Part shown: piece by piece, positions 1 to 8,159 of the stretch | Position numbering within the stretch: position 1 is the stretch's first letter | How the letters are laid out: each line of letters starts with the position of its first letter | Notes under the pieces: generated by a model | What the model was told of the DNA's origin: nothing | The model's input: only the letters and a program-made list of their open reading frames with translations | Databases searched by the model: none | From: an uncultured Pelagibacteraceae bacterium | GTDB taxonomy: Bacteria; Pseudomonadota; Alphaproteobacteria; Pelagibacterales; Pelagibacteraceae | Direction: 5' to 3' | Length of the DNA: 40,014 nucleotides | Assembly: GCA_902541825.1 (NCBI GenBank) | Contig: CACBRY010000008.1 | Location: 1 to 40,014, forward strand | Position numbers and translations under genes: made by a program

Positions 1-1181
1 ATTTTTTCAACTAATTCGTCTGAAATTTCTGATTTAGATTTATATTTAAGTTTGTCTATTTTCTTATCTTTATAATGAATTGAAACTTCATTAAAATCTG
101 AGTCAAAACCAATGGATGCTTTTGATACATCATTTGCAACTATCCAGTCACAGTTTTTTTCACCTAGTTTTTTATTAGCATAGTCTTCTAAATTATTTGT
201 TTCAGCCGCAAAGCCCACCACTAGTTTTGGTCTTAAGGAATTATGATTGGAGACATAATCAAGAATATCTACATTTTTTTCTAATTTTAAACTAATTTCA
301 TTTTGTTTTTTTATCTTTATTTCAGAGGTTTCTTTCACTTTGTAATCACATACTGCTGCTGAAAATATTGCAACATCCGCCGGCAAACTTTTAAGTGTAG
401 ATTGAAACATTTCTTCGGCAGTTTCAACCTTGATCAAATTAATATCATTATTTATTTTTAAATTTGTTGGTCCTGAAATTAAGGTTGTTTCAAAACCTTT
501 TTTGGATAATGATTTCGCAATTTCATAGCCTTGTTTACCACTGGATTTATTAGATATATATCTTACTGGATCAATGTACTCTTTGGTTGGTCCTGCAGTT
601 ACAATTGCCTTTAATTTATTTTTTTGTTTTAAATTTTTGAAATAAATTTTAAGCTCATTTATTATCTCTTTTGGATCTGACATTTTACCTTCACCATATT
701 CTCCACATGCCATATCTCCAATTTCTGGACCAATTAATCCATAGTTAAAGGTTTTAAGTTTTGTTATATTTTGTCTAGTAGCCTCATGTTCCCACATTCT
801 TACATTCATTGCAGGAGTAATAAAAATTTTTTTATTTGACGCAAGAGCAACGGTTGAAGCTAAATCATCAGAATTTCCATTAGCAAGTTTAGATATTGTA
901 TTAGCTGTTGCGGGTGCAATTAAAATAATATCTGCCCACCTTGAAAGACTAATATGATCCATTTCTACCTCATTTTCTATGCTAAAAAGATCTTGATAAA
1001 CTTTGGATTGAGATAACGAAGTAATTGAAAGAGGCGTTACAAATTCAGCACCACTCTTAGTGAGAATTGTTTTTATACTTACGCCATCTTTTTTTAAAAG
1101 TCTTATTAATTCAAGGCTTTTATATGCAGCTATACCTCCACAAATTATTAATAAGATCTTTTTATTATTCAAGTCATTCAT
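1..1181 (-). CDS. coaBC: Bifunctional phosphopantothenoylcysteine decarboxylase / phosphopantothenate-cysteine ligase (C-terminus beyond the window)
   Basis: Catalyses two successive steps of coenzyme A synthesis: ligation of cysteine to 4'-phosphopantothenate, then decarboxylation to 4'-phosphopantetheine. Reading the minus strand from an ATG at 1181 gives a Rossmann-like start (IICGGIAAYKS), the flavoprotein motif PATANT and the substrate-clamp motif ACGEYGEGKM, which mark the CoaC domain. The CoaB domain follows with TAGPTKEYIDPVRYISN and a KNVDIL stretch. The frame is open to base 1, so the last residues of CoaB lie outside the window. It starts 8 nt after the ubiB stop, suggesting an ubiE-ubiB-coaBC operon. 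An alternative ATG two codons downstream-like (1177) is out of frame, so 1181 is preferred. Confidence 0.95.
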   Translation of the reverse strand, partial: MNDLNNKKILLIICGGIAAYKSLELIRLLKKDGVSIKTILTKSGAEFVTPLSITSLSQSKVYQDLFSIENEVEMDHISLSRWADIILIAPATANTISKLANGNSDDLASTVALASNKKIFITPAMNVRMWEHEATRQNITKLKTFNYGLIGPEIGDMACGEYGEGKMSDPKEIINELKIYFKNLKQKNKLKAIVTAGPTKEYIDPVRYISNKSSGKQGYEIAKSLSKKGFETTLISGPTNLKINNDINLIKVETAEEMFQSTLKSLPADVAIFSAAVCDYKVKETSEIKIKKQNEISLKLEKNVDILDYVSNHNSLRPKLVVGFAAETNNLEDYANKKLGEKNCDWIVANDVSKASIGFDSDFNEVSIHYKDKKIDKLKYKSKSEISDELVEK

Positions 1182-1189
1182 GAAGTGAA

Positions 1190-2755
1190 TTAAAATACTA
1201 ATAGACCAAAAATTACAAGAACTAAAAAGCCAATAATAGATTGATTTCTAAAAGCGGTCATTTCTGATTTTTTTGTATTTAAAGCAGTATAAGAGTTTGA
1301 ATTTTGTGGAATTTGACCACTAGCTAAATACGTTAGAGCTTGATTAGCTTTATCCATTATTTCTGGGAATTCTGGTAATCTCTTAATCACTTCAGAAGTG
1401 CTTTGAATTGTTTCATTAATTGTGGTCATAGGATCTTTTGTTTCTCTTAACCAATTTTCTAGAACAGGTTTAGATGTAGTCCAAATATTTGTATTTGGAT
1501 TTAATTTTCTGGCTACCCCCTCCACAACAACCATTGTTTTTTGGAGCATGAGAAGTTGAGGTTGTGTTTGCATGTTAAATTTTTCTGTAACATCAAATAA
1601 TTGTTTTAATAATTTTCCACCAGAAATATCTTTAACTTTTTGGCCAAAAATTGGTTCACCAATTGATCTTAGGGCTTGAGCGAGGTCATCAATTGGAACT
1701 TCTTTAGGAACCAGTCCAGCAACCAAATGCACCTCTGCTACTTTACGATAATCTCTCTGGATAAAACCAAATAATATTTCTGCCAAAAATCTTTTACTCA
1801 TTTTGTCAAGTCTACCCATTATTCCAAAATCGATTGGAACTATATGACCATTATTATCTATAAATATATTTCCTTGATGCATATCAGCATGAAAAAAACC
1901 ATCTCTCACCGCATGTCTTAGAAAATTTTGAATAATGTCGTTTGCAATTTTTTCAGTATTTAAATTTCTTTTTTTTAATTCCTCAGTTTCTCTAATAGAA
2001 ATTCCATCAACCCAATCTAATGTCATTACATTTTCACTTGTAAAATTCCAATAAATCTCAGGAACTCTAAACCCAACATCATTTTTTGTATTTTCCGCAT
2101 ATTCATTAGCTGCAGCTGCTTCAAATCTTAAATCCATTTCTAAATTTGTTATTTCTTTAAGTAAAAAAACTACCTCAACCAATTTTAATCTTTTCGTCTT
2201 TTTAATAAATGACTCCACTAAAAAAGCAAAAAGCATAATTGCATCAATTTCATCATTAAAAATCTTTTTTATGTCTGGACGTAAAATCTTTATTGCAACA
2301 TCCTTGATAGTACCGTTATCGTTAATTTGAGCTTTATGAACTTGGGCTATAGAGGCTGCAGCAACTGGGTCACTTAAATTTATAATTGAGTCATATGTTT
2401 CCTGTCCTAAATCATTTTTTACGATTTCTTTAGCTTGTATAAGTGAAAATGGTGGCAACTTATCTTGAAGATTTTCAAGTTGTTTTGAGAGATTCTCCCC
2501 AATTATATCTGGTCGTGTAGCTAAGAATTGTCCAAGTTTTATAAAAGTTGTACCCATAGACTCCAAAGAATCTGATAATCGTTCACCCTCACTTTTTATT
2601 GAGTTCCTTTTTTTTGGTGAAAAAGATATTGCTAAAAATTTAAATAGTAAAGTGATTGCCAATGGTGGCTTTTGAAATTTTGAGATTATCTCTAATACAT
2701 CTGAATGAGCTATTTTTCGTCCAAGTTTAAATAAAGTTATAATTTTCTTTATCAT
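1190..2755 (-). CDS. ubiB: Ubiquinone biosynthesis protein UbiB, ABC1/ADCK atypical kinase
   Basis: Membrane-associated atypical kinase/ATPase needed for ubiquinone synthesis, probably for handling lipid intermediates rather than for a chemical step. The family marks are visible: the KxGQ motif (KLGQFLATRPD), SIAQVH, VAIKILRP, the HADMHQGN catalytic loop and the metal-binding DFG in PIDFGIMG. The C-terminus ends in a hydrophobic segment (IIGFLVLVIFGLLVF) suited to membrane anchoring. I place the start at 2755 because ATG then overlaps the ubiE stop as TAATG, a classic coupling arrangement. A start four codons upstream at 2767 is also open and would overlap ubiE by 13 bp. Confidence 0.95.
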   Translation of the reverse strand: MIKKIITLFKLGRKIAHSDVLEIISKFQKPPLAITLLFKFLAISFSPKKRNSIKSEGERLSDSLESMGTTFIKLGQFLATRPDIIGENLSKQLENLQDKLPPFSLIQAKEIVKNDLGQETYDSIINLSDPVAAASIAQVHKAQINDNGTIKDVAIKILRPDIKKIFNDEIDAIMLFAFLVESFIKKTKRLKLVEVVFLLKEITNLEMDLRFEAAAANEYAENTKNDVGFRVPEIYWNFTSENVMTLDWVDGISIRETEELKKRNLNTEKIANDIIQNFLRHAVRDGFFHADMHQGNIFIDNNGHIVPIDFGIMGRLDKMSKRFLAEILFGFIQRDYRKVAEVHLVAGLVPKEVPIDDLAQALRSIGEPIFGQKVKDISGGKLLKQLFDVTEKFNMQTQPQLLMLQKTMVVVEGVARKLNPNTNIWTTSKPVLENWLRETKDPMTTINETIQSTSEVIKRLPEFPEIMDKANQALTYLASGQIPQNSNSYTALNTKKSEMTAFRNQSIIGFLVLVIFGLLVF

Positions 2756-3459
2756 TAAACTTTCCAACCACTATGTATAGATACTATTCCATTAGAGAAA
2801 TTCCTATAATTGCATTTTTGAAATCTATTAATTTTCATATATTCTAAAAGTTCATCTTGATTTATAAAATTATCAATACTTTCAATAAGATAATCATAGG
2901 GTTCTCTTTGTCCGACAACGTATTTACCAATCAAAGGAATTAATTTTGAATATTTTTTATAGATAATTTCCAAGTTTTCATTTTGTATCTTAGAAAATTC
3001 TAAACAAAAAAATCTTCCACCTTTTTTTAAAACTCTATATGCTTCTGACAAGGATTTATCTAAATCTTTTGTGTTTCTTAAACCAAAACTAATAGTATAA
3101 AAATCAAACGTATTACTCTTAATAGGAAGTTTTTCTGCACTAGAAATTATCCATTTTATATTTTTATAATTTTTAAGCCTTTCTTTTCCTTTGGTTACCA
3201 TTCCTTTATTTGGATCAATACAAGTAATATGATTATTAATATCTGTGTTATCTAAATAAAGTCTTCCAATATCTCCAGTTCCACAAGCAACATCAACCAA
3301 GCTTTTATTTTTTGATGGTCCCATCATATTGATTAAATTTTTTTTCCACAGCCTATGTATTCCGAACGACATAAAATCATTCATTAAATCATATTTGTCA
3401 AAAATTTGATCAAATACTCCTTGAACTAGCCCTTTTTTATTCTGAAGATGTTGTTGCAT
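2755..3459 (-). CDS. ubiE: Ubiquinone/menaquinone biosynthesis C-methyltransferase
   Basis: S-adenosylmethionine-dependent C-methylation of the quinone ring in ubiquinone synthesis. The 234-residue protein has SAM-binding motif I (DVACGTGDIG), the UbiE signature near SFGLRNTKDLDKSL, and the post-motif region RVLKKGGRFFCLEFS. Length is normal for UbiE/Coq5 (about 230-250 residues). It is probably the first gene of the minus-strand operon with ubiB and coaBC and shares one base with ubiB. Only 33 bp separate its ATG from that of mutM on the other strand, so both promoters must overlap in that gap or extend into coding sequence. Confidence 0.96.
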   Translation of the reverse strand: MQQHLQNKKGLVQGVFDQIFDKYDLMNDFMSFGIHRLWKKNLINMMGPSKNKSLVDVACGTGDIGRLYLDNTDINNHITCIDPNKGMVTKGKERLKNYKNIKWIISSAEKLPIKSNTFDFYTISFGLRNTKDLDKSLSEAYRVLKKGGRFFCLEFSKIQNENLEIIYKKYSKLIPLIGKYVVGQREPYDYLIESIDNFINQDELLEYMKINRFQKCNYRNFSNGIVSIHSGWKV

Positions 3460-3481
3460 TTTTAATTAATTATTCATTTAA

Positions 3482-3487
3482 TATAAT
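3482..3487 (+). promoter_or_regulatory. Putative -10 box of mutM, leaderless geometry
   Basis: A perfect TATAAT lies in the 33-bp gap between divergent ubiE and mutM. Only 5 nt separate it from the mutM ATG at 3493, so a transcript starting 6-7 nt after the box would begin at the start codon itself. I see no convincing -35 box at 16-18 bp spacing, so the assignment rests on the -10 match alone in A+T-rich DNA. Confidence 0.45.
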
Positions 3488-3492
3488 AGTAA

Positions 3493-4356
3493 ATGCCAGA
3501 ATTACCAGAAGTAGAAATAGTCCGACAATCACTATTAAAAAATATAAAAGGTAAAAAAATCAATAAAGTTTTGGTTAGAAACAGAAACTTACGATTCAAA
3601 TTAGAAACTTCTTTTGAAAAGAAGCTAAAAAATAAATTTATTTCAAATATTAAAAGATTCTCAAAATATTTAATCATTGAATTAAAGAATAAAGGTTTTT
3701 TTATAGTTCATTTAGGAATGTCAGGAACAATTCATATTATCAAAAATAAAAAAAACAATTTACCTACTAACACTAGTTTTTATAGTTCACCAAATTTACC
3801 TAAAAATCATAACCATGTTGAATTTTTTTTTAAAAATATGAAGTTAATTTATAATGATCCAAGAAGATTTGGTTACTTTCAATTTTTAAAAGATTTTAGC
3901 AGTCTAAAAAAAAAGTTTAAAAATTTTGGTCCGGAACCTTTTAATAAAAAATTCAATTCAAAATATTTGATCAATTACTTTAAAAAAAAGGACAAGAATA
4001 TTAAAAATTTTTTATTAGATCAAAATTTTGTATCTGGAATTGGAAATATTTATGCAAGTGAAATTTTATATTTATCAAAAATTAACCCTTCGTTATCAGC
4101 TAAATATTTGAAAAAAAAACAGTGCAAAAATATAGTTATTAATTCAAGAAAAATTTTACAAAACGCTATTAAGAAAGGTGGATCAACTATAAGAGATTTT
4201 AAAAACACTAAAGGTAATCAAGGTAATTATCAAAAAGAGTTTAAGGTTTATGGTAGGGATAATCAAAACTGTAAAAGATTTAGTTGTTCGGGAACAATTA
4301 ATAAAATAACCCAATCAAATAGATCGACATATTTGTGTGAAATATGTCAAAAATAA
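3493..4356 (+). CDS. mutM: Formamidopyrimidine-DNA glycosylase (Fpg/MutM)
   Basis: Base-excision repair glycosylase/AP lyase that removes 8-oxoguanine and formamidopyrimidines. It begins with the catalytic PELPEVE (Pro2 nucleophile, Glu3), contains HLGMSGT, the YNDPRRFGYF stretch and the helix-two-turn-helix FVSGIGNIYASE. The C-terminal zinc finger is present with four cysteines. Its first pair reads CKRFSC (C-x4-C) instead of the common C-x2-C, while the second pair is the normal C-x2-C (CEIC) after 16 residues. 287 residues is typical or slightly long. The mutM-rpsT-dnaA order is found in several alphaproteobacteria. Confidence 0.96.
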   Translation: MPELPEVEIVRQSLLKNIKGKKINKVLVRNRNLRFKLETSFEKKLKNKFISNIKRFSKYLIIELKNKGFFIVHLGMSGTIHIIKNKKNNLPTNTSFYSSPNLPKNHNHVEFFFKNMKLIYNDPRRFGYFQFLKDFSSLKKKFKNFGPEPFNKKFNSKYLINYFKKKDKNIKNFLLDQNFVSGIGNIYASEILYLSKINPSLSAKYLKKKQCKNIVINSRKILQNAIKKGGSTIRDFKNTKGNQGNYQKEFKVYGRDNQNCKRFSCSGTINKITQSNRSTYLCEICQK

Positions 4357-4367
4357 TAAATATATTA

Positions 4368-4396
4368 TTGACCAGGCCTATTTAAGCGGTTATACC
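4368..4396 (+). promoter_or_regulatory. Sigma-70 type promoter of rpsT
   Basis: TTGACC (4368-4373), a 17-bp spacer and TATACC (4391-4396) form one of the best promoter matches in the window. The ATG of rpsT follows 11 nt after the -10 box, so the 5' leader would be only about 4-5 nt. The leader bases GCAAAATT directly before the ATG recur in front of rpmI. Confidence 0.75.
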
Positions 4397-4407
4397 CCTG
4401 CAAAATT

Positions 4408-4668
4408 ATGGCTAATACGAAATCAGCAATTAAAAGAATTAGAAGAATATCTAAACAGACTGCGGTTAACAAGGCGAGAAAAAGTAGATACAAAATTGCA
4501 TTAAAAAAGATGAACGTTCTGATTGAAAATAAAAAAAAGTCAGAGGCTTTAAAGTTCTTACCTAAGTTGAATTCTGAGTTAATGAAGATTGCAAAAACTG
4601 GAATTATAAAAAAACGAAATGCATCTAGGAATGTATCGAGAATTACAAAAAAAATAAGTTCCTTATAA
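4408..4668 (+). CDS. rpsT: 30S ribosomal protein S20
   Basis: Primary 16S rRNA-binding protein of the small subunit. The 86-residue sequence opens with MANTKSAIKRIRRISKQ, the hallmark of S20, and is rich in Lys and Arg throughout. Length matches the family (about 85-90 residues). It sits 51 bp after mutM with its own strong promoter and ends 272 bp before dnaA. No Shine-Dalgarno sequence is visible, consistent with a very short or absent leader. A 105-residue open frame on the opposite strand here is a shadow. Confidence 0.97.
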   Translation: MANTKSAIKRIRRISKQTAVNKARKSRYKIALKKMNVLIENKKKSEALKFLPKLNSELMKIAKTGIIKKRNASRNVSRITKKISSL

Positions 4669-4940
4669 TTTCTATACCTCAAGTTGATTCAACTTAAAGA
4701 ATACGCTTCATCTATGATGTATTAATCTTAAATTACAATATTTAGAATTAGTAAAAAAATATTATATTTAATTCAATCATAAATTTTATTTATTTTTTTG
4801 ATACATAAAAAAAAAGATTGTCAAAGAAATTTTTTAAAAAAATTTTTTACACAATCCCAGATTTTATTTATTTTTGGTTTAGTAAAATAATTTGTTGCAA
4901 TAACCATCATTATTGATGTAACTGGAGTCTCTCCATAAAA
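4669..4940. other. rpsT-dnaA intergenic region with dyads and A/T tracts
   Basis: The longest gap around the replication genes (272 bp) has no credible gene. It holds a 15-nt palindrome AAGTTGA-T-TCAACTT (4681-4695), a long imperfect inverted repeat closed by GATTGT (4816-4821) and ACAATC (4851-4856) around A/T tracts, and a small hairpin CATCA-TTAT-TGATG (4905-4918). A GGAG (4924-4927) before dnaA could pair with CTCC seven bases on. No exact DnaA box (TTATNCACA) was found; TTTTACACA (from about 4845) differs at two positions. I treat it as the dnaA promoter region, not as a proven origin. Confidence 0.4.
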
Positions 4941-6341
4941 ATGAACAACACGCGTACAAATAAAAGTTTTGAAAAAATTAATCTTGATTGGAAACTGGTT
5001 CAGTCTGAGTTAAAACTTAAATTGGGAATAGAAGTTTACGAAAGCTGGATAAAAAAGATTGATTTACATGAAGAGTTTAACAATTATATCTTATTGTCTG
5101 TACCCACAAGGTTTATTCGTGACTGGATTACATCACGATATTTAGATCAAATTTTACAAACCATCAGAAAACATAAAAAACAAATTATAAGAATAGAATT
5201 TAAGATTTTAGAAAAAAATAATCAGAAAAGCGAAAAATTTAATGATCTTAATCAAAAAAACGAAATTGAAAATGTCTCATTTATAAAAGACTCTCATCTA
5301 CAATATAGTCGGATCGATCCCAATAAAAGATTTGAAAACTTTTTAATTGGCTCAAGTAATAAAATAGCTTTTGAAGCTTCTTTAAAGGTATCTGAGAACA
5401 TTTCCCACTATAATCCGTTATATATATATGGTGGCGTAGGTCTGGGCAAAACTCATCTTTTGAATTCTATAGGCCATGAAATGAGTAAAAATAAAAAAGT
5501 AATGTTCATTTCTGCTGAACGTTTTATGTATCAATTTGTAAAGTCAATAAAGTCTAACGAAATGGTTAAATTTAAGGAGAATTTTAGAAATACAGATGTC
5601 TTATTAATAGATGATATACAATTTATGAATGGCAAAGAAGCTATGCAGGAGGAATTTTTTCATACCTTTAATGCTCTTTTAGATAAAGAGTCAAAAATAA
5701 TTGTTTCGGCTGACAGACCACCTAATAAGCTATCTAGAATTCAAGAAAGAATTAAATCAAGATTTTCTGGAGGACTAGTTGTGGATATTCAAAAACCTGA
5801 GTATGACTTAAGAAGAAAAATCGTAAATTACAAAATAAATGAATTAACTAATTTATATGCTGACAAAGTGAACGTTACAGATGAAATTCAAGATTTTATA
5901 AGTAATAAAGTTACTACCAATGTGCGGGAATTAGTTGGAGCAATAAATCGTATAGTTTCGTTTTCAAGGATTTATAACAAATTACCAAGCTTATCAGAGA
6001 CTAAAATTATTTTGAAAGATTTATTAAACCTGACAGAAAATAATGTTACAATAGATTCAATACAAACTATTGTTTGTAAGTTTTTCAAAATTAGCAAAAA
6101 CGAAATGTTGTCTTCTAGAAGATCAAGATATTTAGTTAGACCAAGACAGACTGCTATATATCTAACTAAAATATTAACAACAAAATCTTTACCAGAAATT
6201 GGAAGAGAGTTTTCAAATCGAGACCATACAACCATAATTCATTCTGTGAAAACAATTGAAAAATTAAAAGAAAAAAATCCAGATATGAACAATAATATAA
6301 ATAAATTAAAAAATATTATTTTATATAATAAAGAGGGATGA
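4941..6341 (+). CDS. dnaA: Chromosomal replication initiator protein DnaA
   Basis: AAA+ ATPase that binds DnaA boxes and opens the replication origin. Domain I spans roughly residues 10-90 (with ESWIKKI), followed by a short variable linker. The AAA+ core starts near 135, with Walker A GGVGLGKT (164-171) and Walker B LLIDDIQF. The C-terminal DNA-binding domain carries the DnaA signature RDHTTIIHSVKTIE. The 466-residue length is normal. Its stop overlaps the dnaN start as ATGA, so the two are co-translated. A possible weak Shine-Dalgarno (GGAG) lies 13 nt before the ATG. Confidence 0.98.
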   Translation: MNNTRTNKSFEKINLDWKLVQSELKLKLGIEVYESWIKKIDLHEEFNNYILLSVPTRFIRDWITSRYLDQILQTIRKHKKQIIRIEFKILEKNNQKSEKFNDLNQKNEIENVSFIKDSHLQYSRIDPNKRFENFLIGSSNKIAFEASLKVSENISHYNPLYIYGGVGLGKTHLLNSIGHEMSKNKKVMFISAERFMYQFVKSIKSNEMVKFKENFRNTDVLLIDDIQFMNGKEAMQEEFFHTFNALLDKESKIIVSADRPPNKLSRIQERIKSRFSGGLVVDIQKPEYDLRRKIVNYKINELTNLYADKVNVTDEIQDFISNKVTTNVRELVGAINRIVSFSRIYNKLPSLSETKIILKDLLNLTENNVTIDSIQTIVCKFFKISKNEMLSSRRSRYLVRPRQTAIYLTKILTTKSLPEIGREFSNRDHTTIIHSVKTIEKLKEKNPDMNNNINKLKNIILYNKEG

Positions 6342-7450
6342 AACTTAATATTAATCAAAAAGAACTCCAGGAAGCTTTAAGTTACTGTCAAGGCGTTATT
6401 GAAAAAAGGAGTACATTACAAATACTTTCTAACGTTTTACTTGATGCCAGTAATTCAAAATTAACTATCACAGCAACTGATCTTGATTTAATATTTATTC
6501 ATCAAATAAAAAATGTTGAAATTTTAGAGGAGGGTAAAACAACTACAACCTCTTCAATTATGTTTGATATTGTTAGAAAATTTTCTTCAGATAAAAAATT
6601 GAATTTATCTATGAAAAATGGAAATAAACTTCAATTGGAGTCAGAAAAGTCCTTATTTAATTTAAATTGTATAAATTCTTCAGAGTTTCCTCTTACTGAC
6701 GAAAATTTCAATGAAAACGTGTTTATGATAGAATCTAAAAAGTTTTTAAAACTCTTGAATAAATGTAAATTTTCAATTTCAAATGATGAAACTCGTCATT
6801 ATTTAAGCGGAATATATTTGCACCAAACTGAGGTCGAGGATAAGGTTTATTTGACTGCTGTCGCAACTGATAGTCATAGAATGTCAATTTCAAAAATAAG
6901 ATTAAGTGAAAAAATAAATTTTGAACCAATTATTCTTCCAAAGAAGACTATTTTTCAACTTTGTTCTTTATTAGATAATTATGATGGTGATCTTAAAATA
7001 TCTAACTTAAAATCAAAAATTAAGTTTGAATTAACTAATAGTATTTTGATCTCTAAATTAATTGATGGAAAATTTCCAAATTATGTACAAGTGATTCCTA
7101 AAAATAATCAAAAAAAATTAGAAACAAATCTTAAATCATTTTTGGGATCTATTGATAGAGTTGCATCAGTATCACTTGATAAAAAAGATGGAGTTAAGTT
7201 TAAATTGTCTAAGGATACATTAAATCTTTCAGTTAACAATACTACCAGTGGTGATGGTAATGAGATTTTAGGAGTTAAATTTGATCATGATTTAGAAATT
7301 AGTTTCAATTCGAGATATTTGATAGATGTTGCCTCACAGCTTAATGGGGAAAAAATAGAGTTATTTTTAAATGATACAGGTTCTCCAGCTTTAATAAAAG
7401 ATCCGAGTGATTTTGATAGTATCTATGTGGTGATGCCCATGAAAGGCTAA
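6338..7450 (+). CDS. dnaN: DNA polymerase III beta subunit (sliding clamp)
   Basis: Ring-shaped processivity clamp of the replicative polymerase. The 370-residue protein starts MKLNINQKELQEALSYCQGVIEKRST, typical of alphaproteobacterial beta clamps, and has TAVATDSHRMS in the middle domain and the C-terminal VVMPMKG (family VMPMR/K ending). Length agrees with the usual 365-375 residues. It overlaps dnaA by 4 bp (ATGA). Its TAA stop overlaps the stop of the convergent acyltransferase gene, leaving no space for a dedicated terminator. Confidence 0.97.
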   Translation: MKLNINQKELQEALSYCQGVIEKRSTLQILSNVLLDASNSKLTITATDLDLIFIHQIKNVEILEEGKTTTTSSIMFDIVRKFSSDKKLNLSMKNGNKLQLESEKSLFNLNCINSSEFPLTDENFNENVFMIESKKFLKLLNKCKFSISNDETRHYLSGIYLHQTEVEDKVYLTAVATDSHRMSISKIRLSEKINFEPIILPKKTIFQLCSLLDNYDGDLKISNLKSKIKFELTNSILISKLIDGKFPNYVQVIPKNNQKKLETNLKSFLGSIDRVASVSLDKKDGVKFKLSKDTLNLSVNNTTSGDGNEILGVKFDHDLEISFNSRYLIDVASQLNGEKIELFLNDTGSPALIKDPSDFDSIYVVMPMKG

Positions 7451-8148
7451 TCTATAAGATTTAATTCTGAATAAATTTTATTCTCTAAAGTTTTAATAAA
7501 TACCTCTTTTTCCAAATCATTATTTATTCTTTGCATTATAGATATAGTAATAGTTCTATTGCTAATTTTTCTTCCTGATTTAGGCCAGACATATCCAGAA
7601 TTAATTGCAACTGGTTGACAAGCAATTTTAAGTTTTTCATAAATTCTAGAGGCTCCTTTTTTAAAAGGTGGTCTTTCATTAGGTAAAACTCTAGTTCCTT
7701 GAGGGAAAATTATCAAAGGTCTATCTGAATTAGTAACTACACTGGAAATTTCATCATAAAAACTGAGATTATCTTTTGTAATTTGACCTCTTTTAATTGA
7801 TATGGATCCAATTTTTTTCAGATACCATCCAAATATGGGTATTAATAATAATTCTTTCTTAAGAATAAATACTGGTGAGTTAAATAAAGTTTGAAGAAAG
7901 AAAGTTTCAAACATTGATTGATGTGATGCTGCTATAAAAAATTTTTCATCTCTAATAATATTTTCAATCCCTTTGATTATTATTTTTGTTGAAAGAAAAA
8001 ATTTTACGCAAAAACTCGTCCAGTGACCCATTAACTTACCACCTAATAACACTACTTGTTTAGGTAAGAAAAATGAGGGCAAAAAAATTATTGAAATAAT
8101 AATAATTCCAGTAAAAAAAAATAATGAAAATATAAAGTTTCTTAACAT
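7447..8148 (-). CDS. plsC: 1-acyl-sn-glycerol-3-phosphate acyltransferase
   Basis: Transfers an acyl chain to lysophosphatidate, making phosphatidate for membrane lipids. The 233-residue protein begins with a hydrophobic segment (about residues 4-30). It contains the acyltransferase motif I as HQSMFE (H-x4-E, as in the proteobacterial KHQSxWET subgroup) and motif III FPQGTR, followed by a basic PPFKKGA stretch. It is the last gene of the argH-lptM-lysA-plsC minus-strand run, 11 nt after lysA. Its TAG stop shares bases with the dnaN TAA. An acyltransferase acting on another lysolipid cannot be excluded. Confidence 0.88.
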   Translation of the reverse strand: MLRNFIFSLFFFTGIIIISIIFLPSFFLPKQVVLLGGKLMGHWTSFCVKFFLSTKIIIKGIENIIRDEKFFIAASHQSMFETFFLQTLFNSPVFILKKELLLIPIFGWYLKKIGSISIKRGQITKDNLSFYDEISSVVTNSDRPLIIFPQGTRVLPNERPPFKKGASRIYEKLKIACQPVAINSGYVWPKSGRKISNRTITISIMQRINNDLEKEVFIKTLENKIYSELNLID

Positions 8149-8159
8149 TGTGTTAAAAG

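Noticed and set aside
4365-4682. 105-codon minus-strand open frame over rpsT
   Set aside because: It is fully antisense to a certain ribosomal protein gene, and its hydrophobic sequence is what the complement of a lysine-rich gene yields.
4669-4940. A confirmed chromosomal origin at dnaA
   Set aside because: No exact DnaA boxes found, and alphaproteobacterial origins are often away from dnaA; only listed as a possibility.
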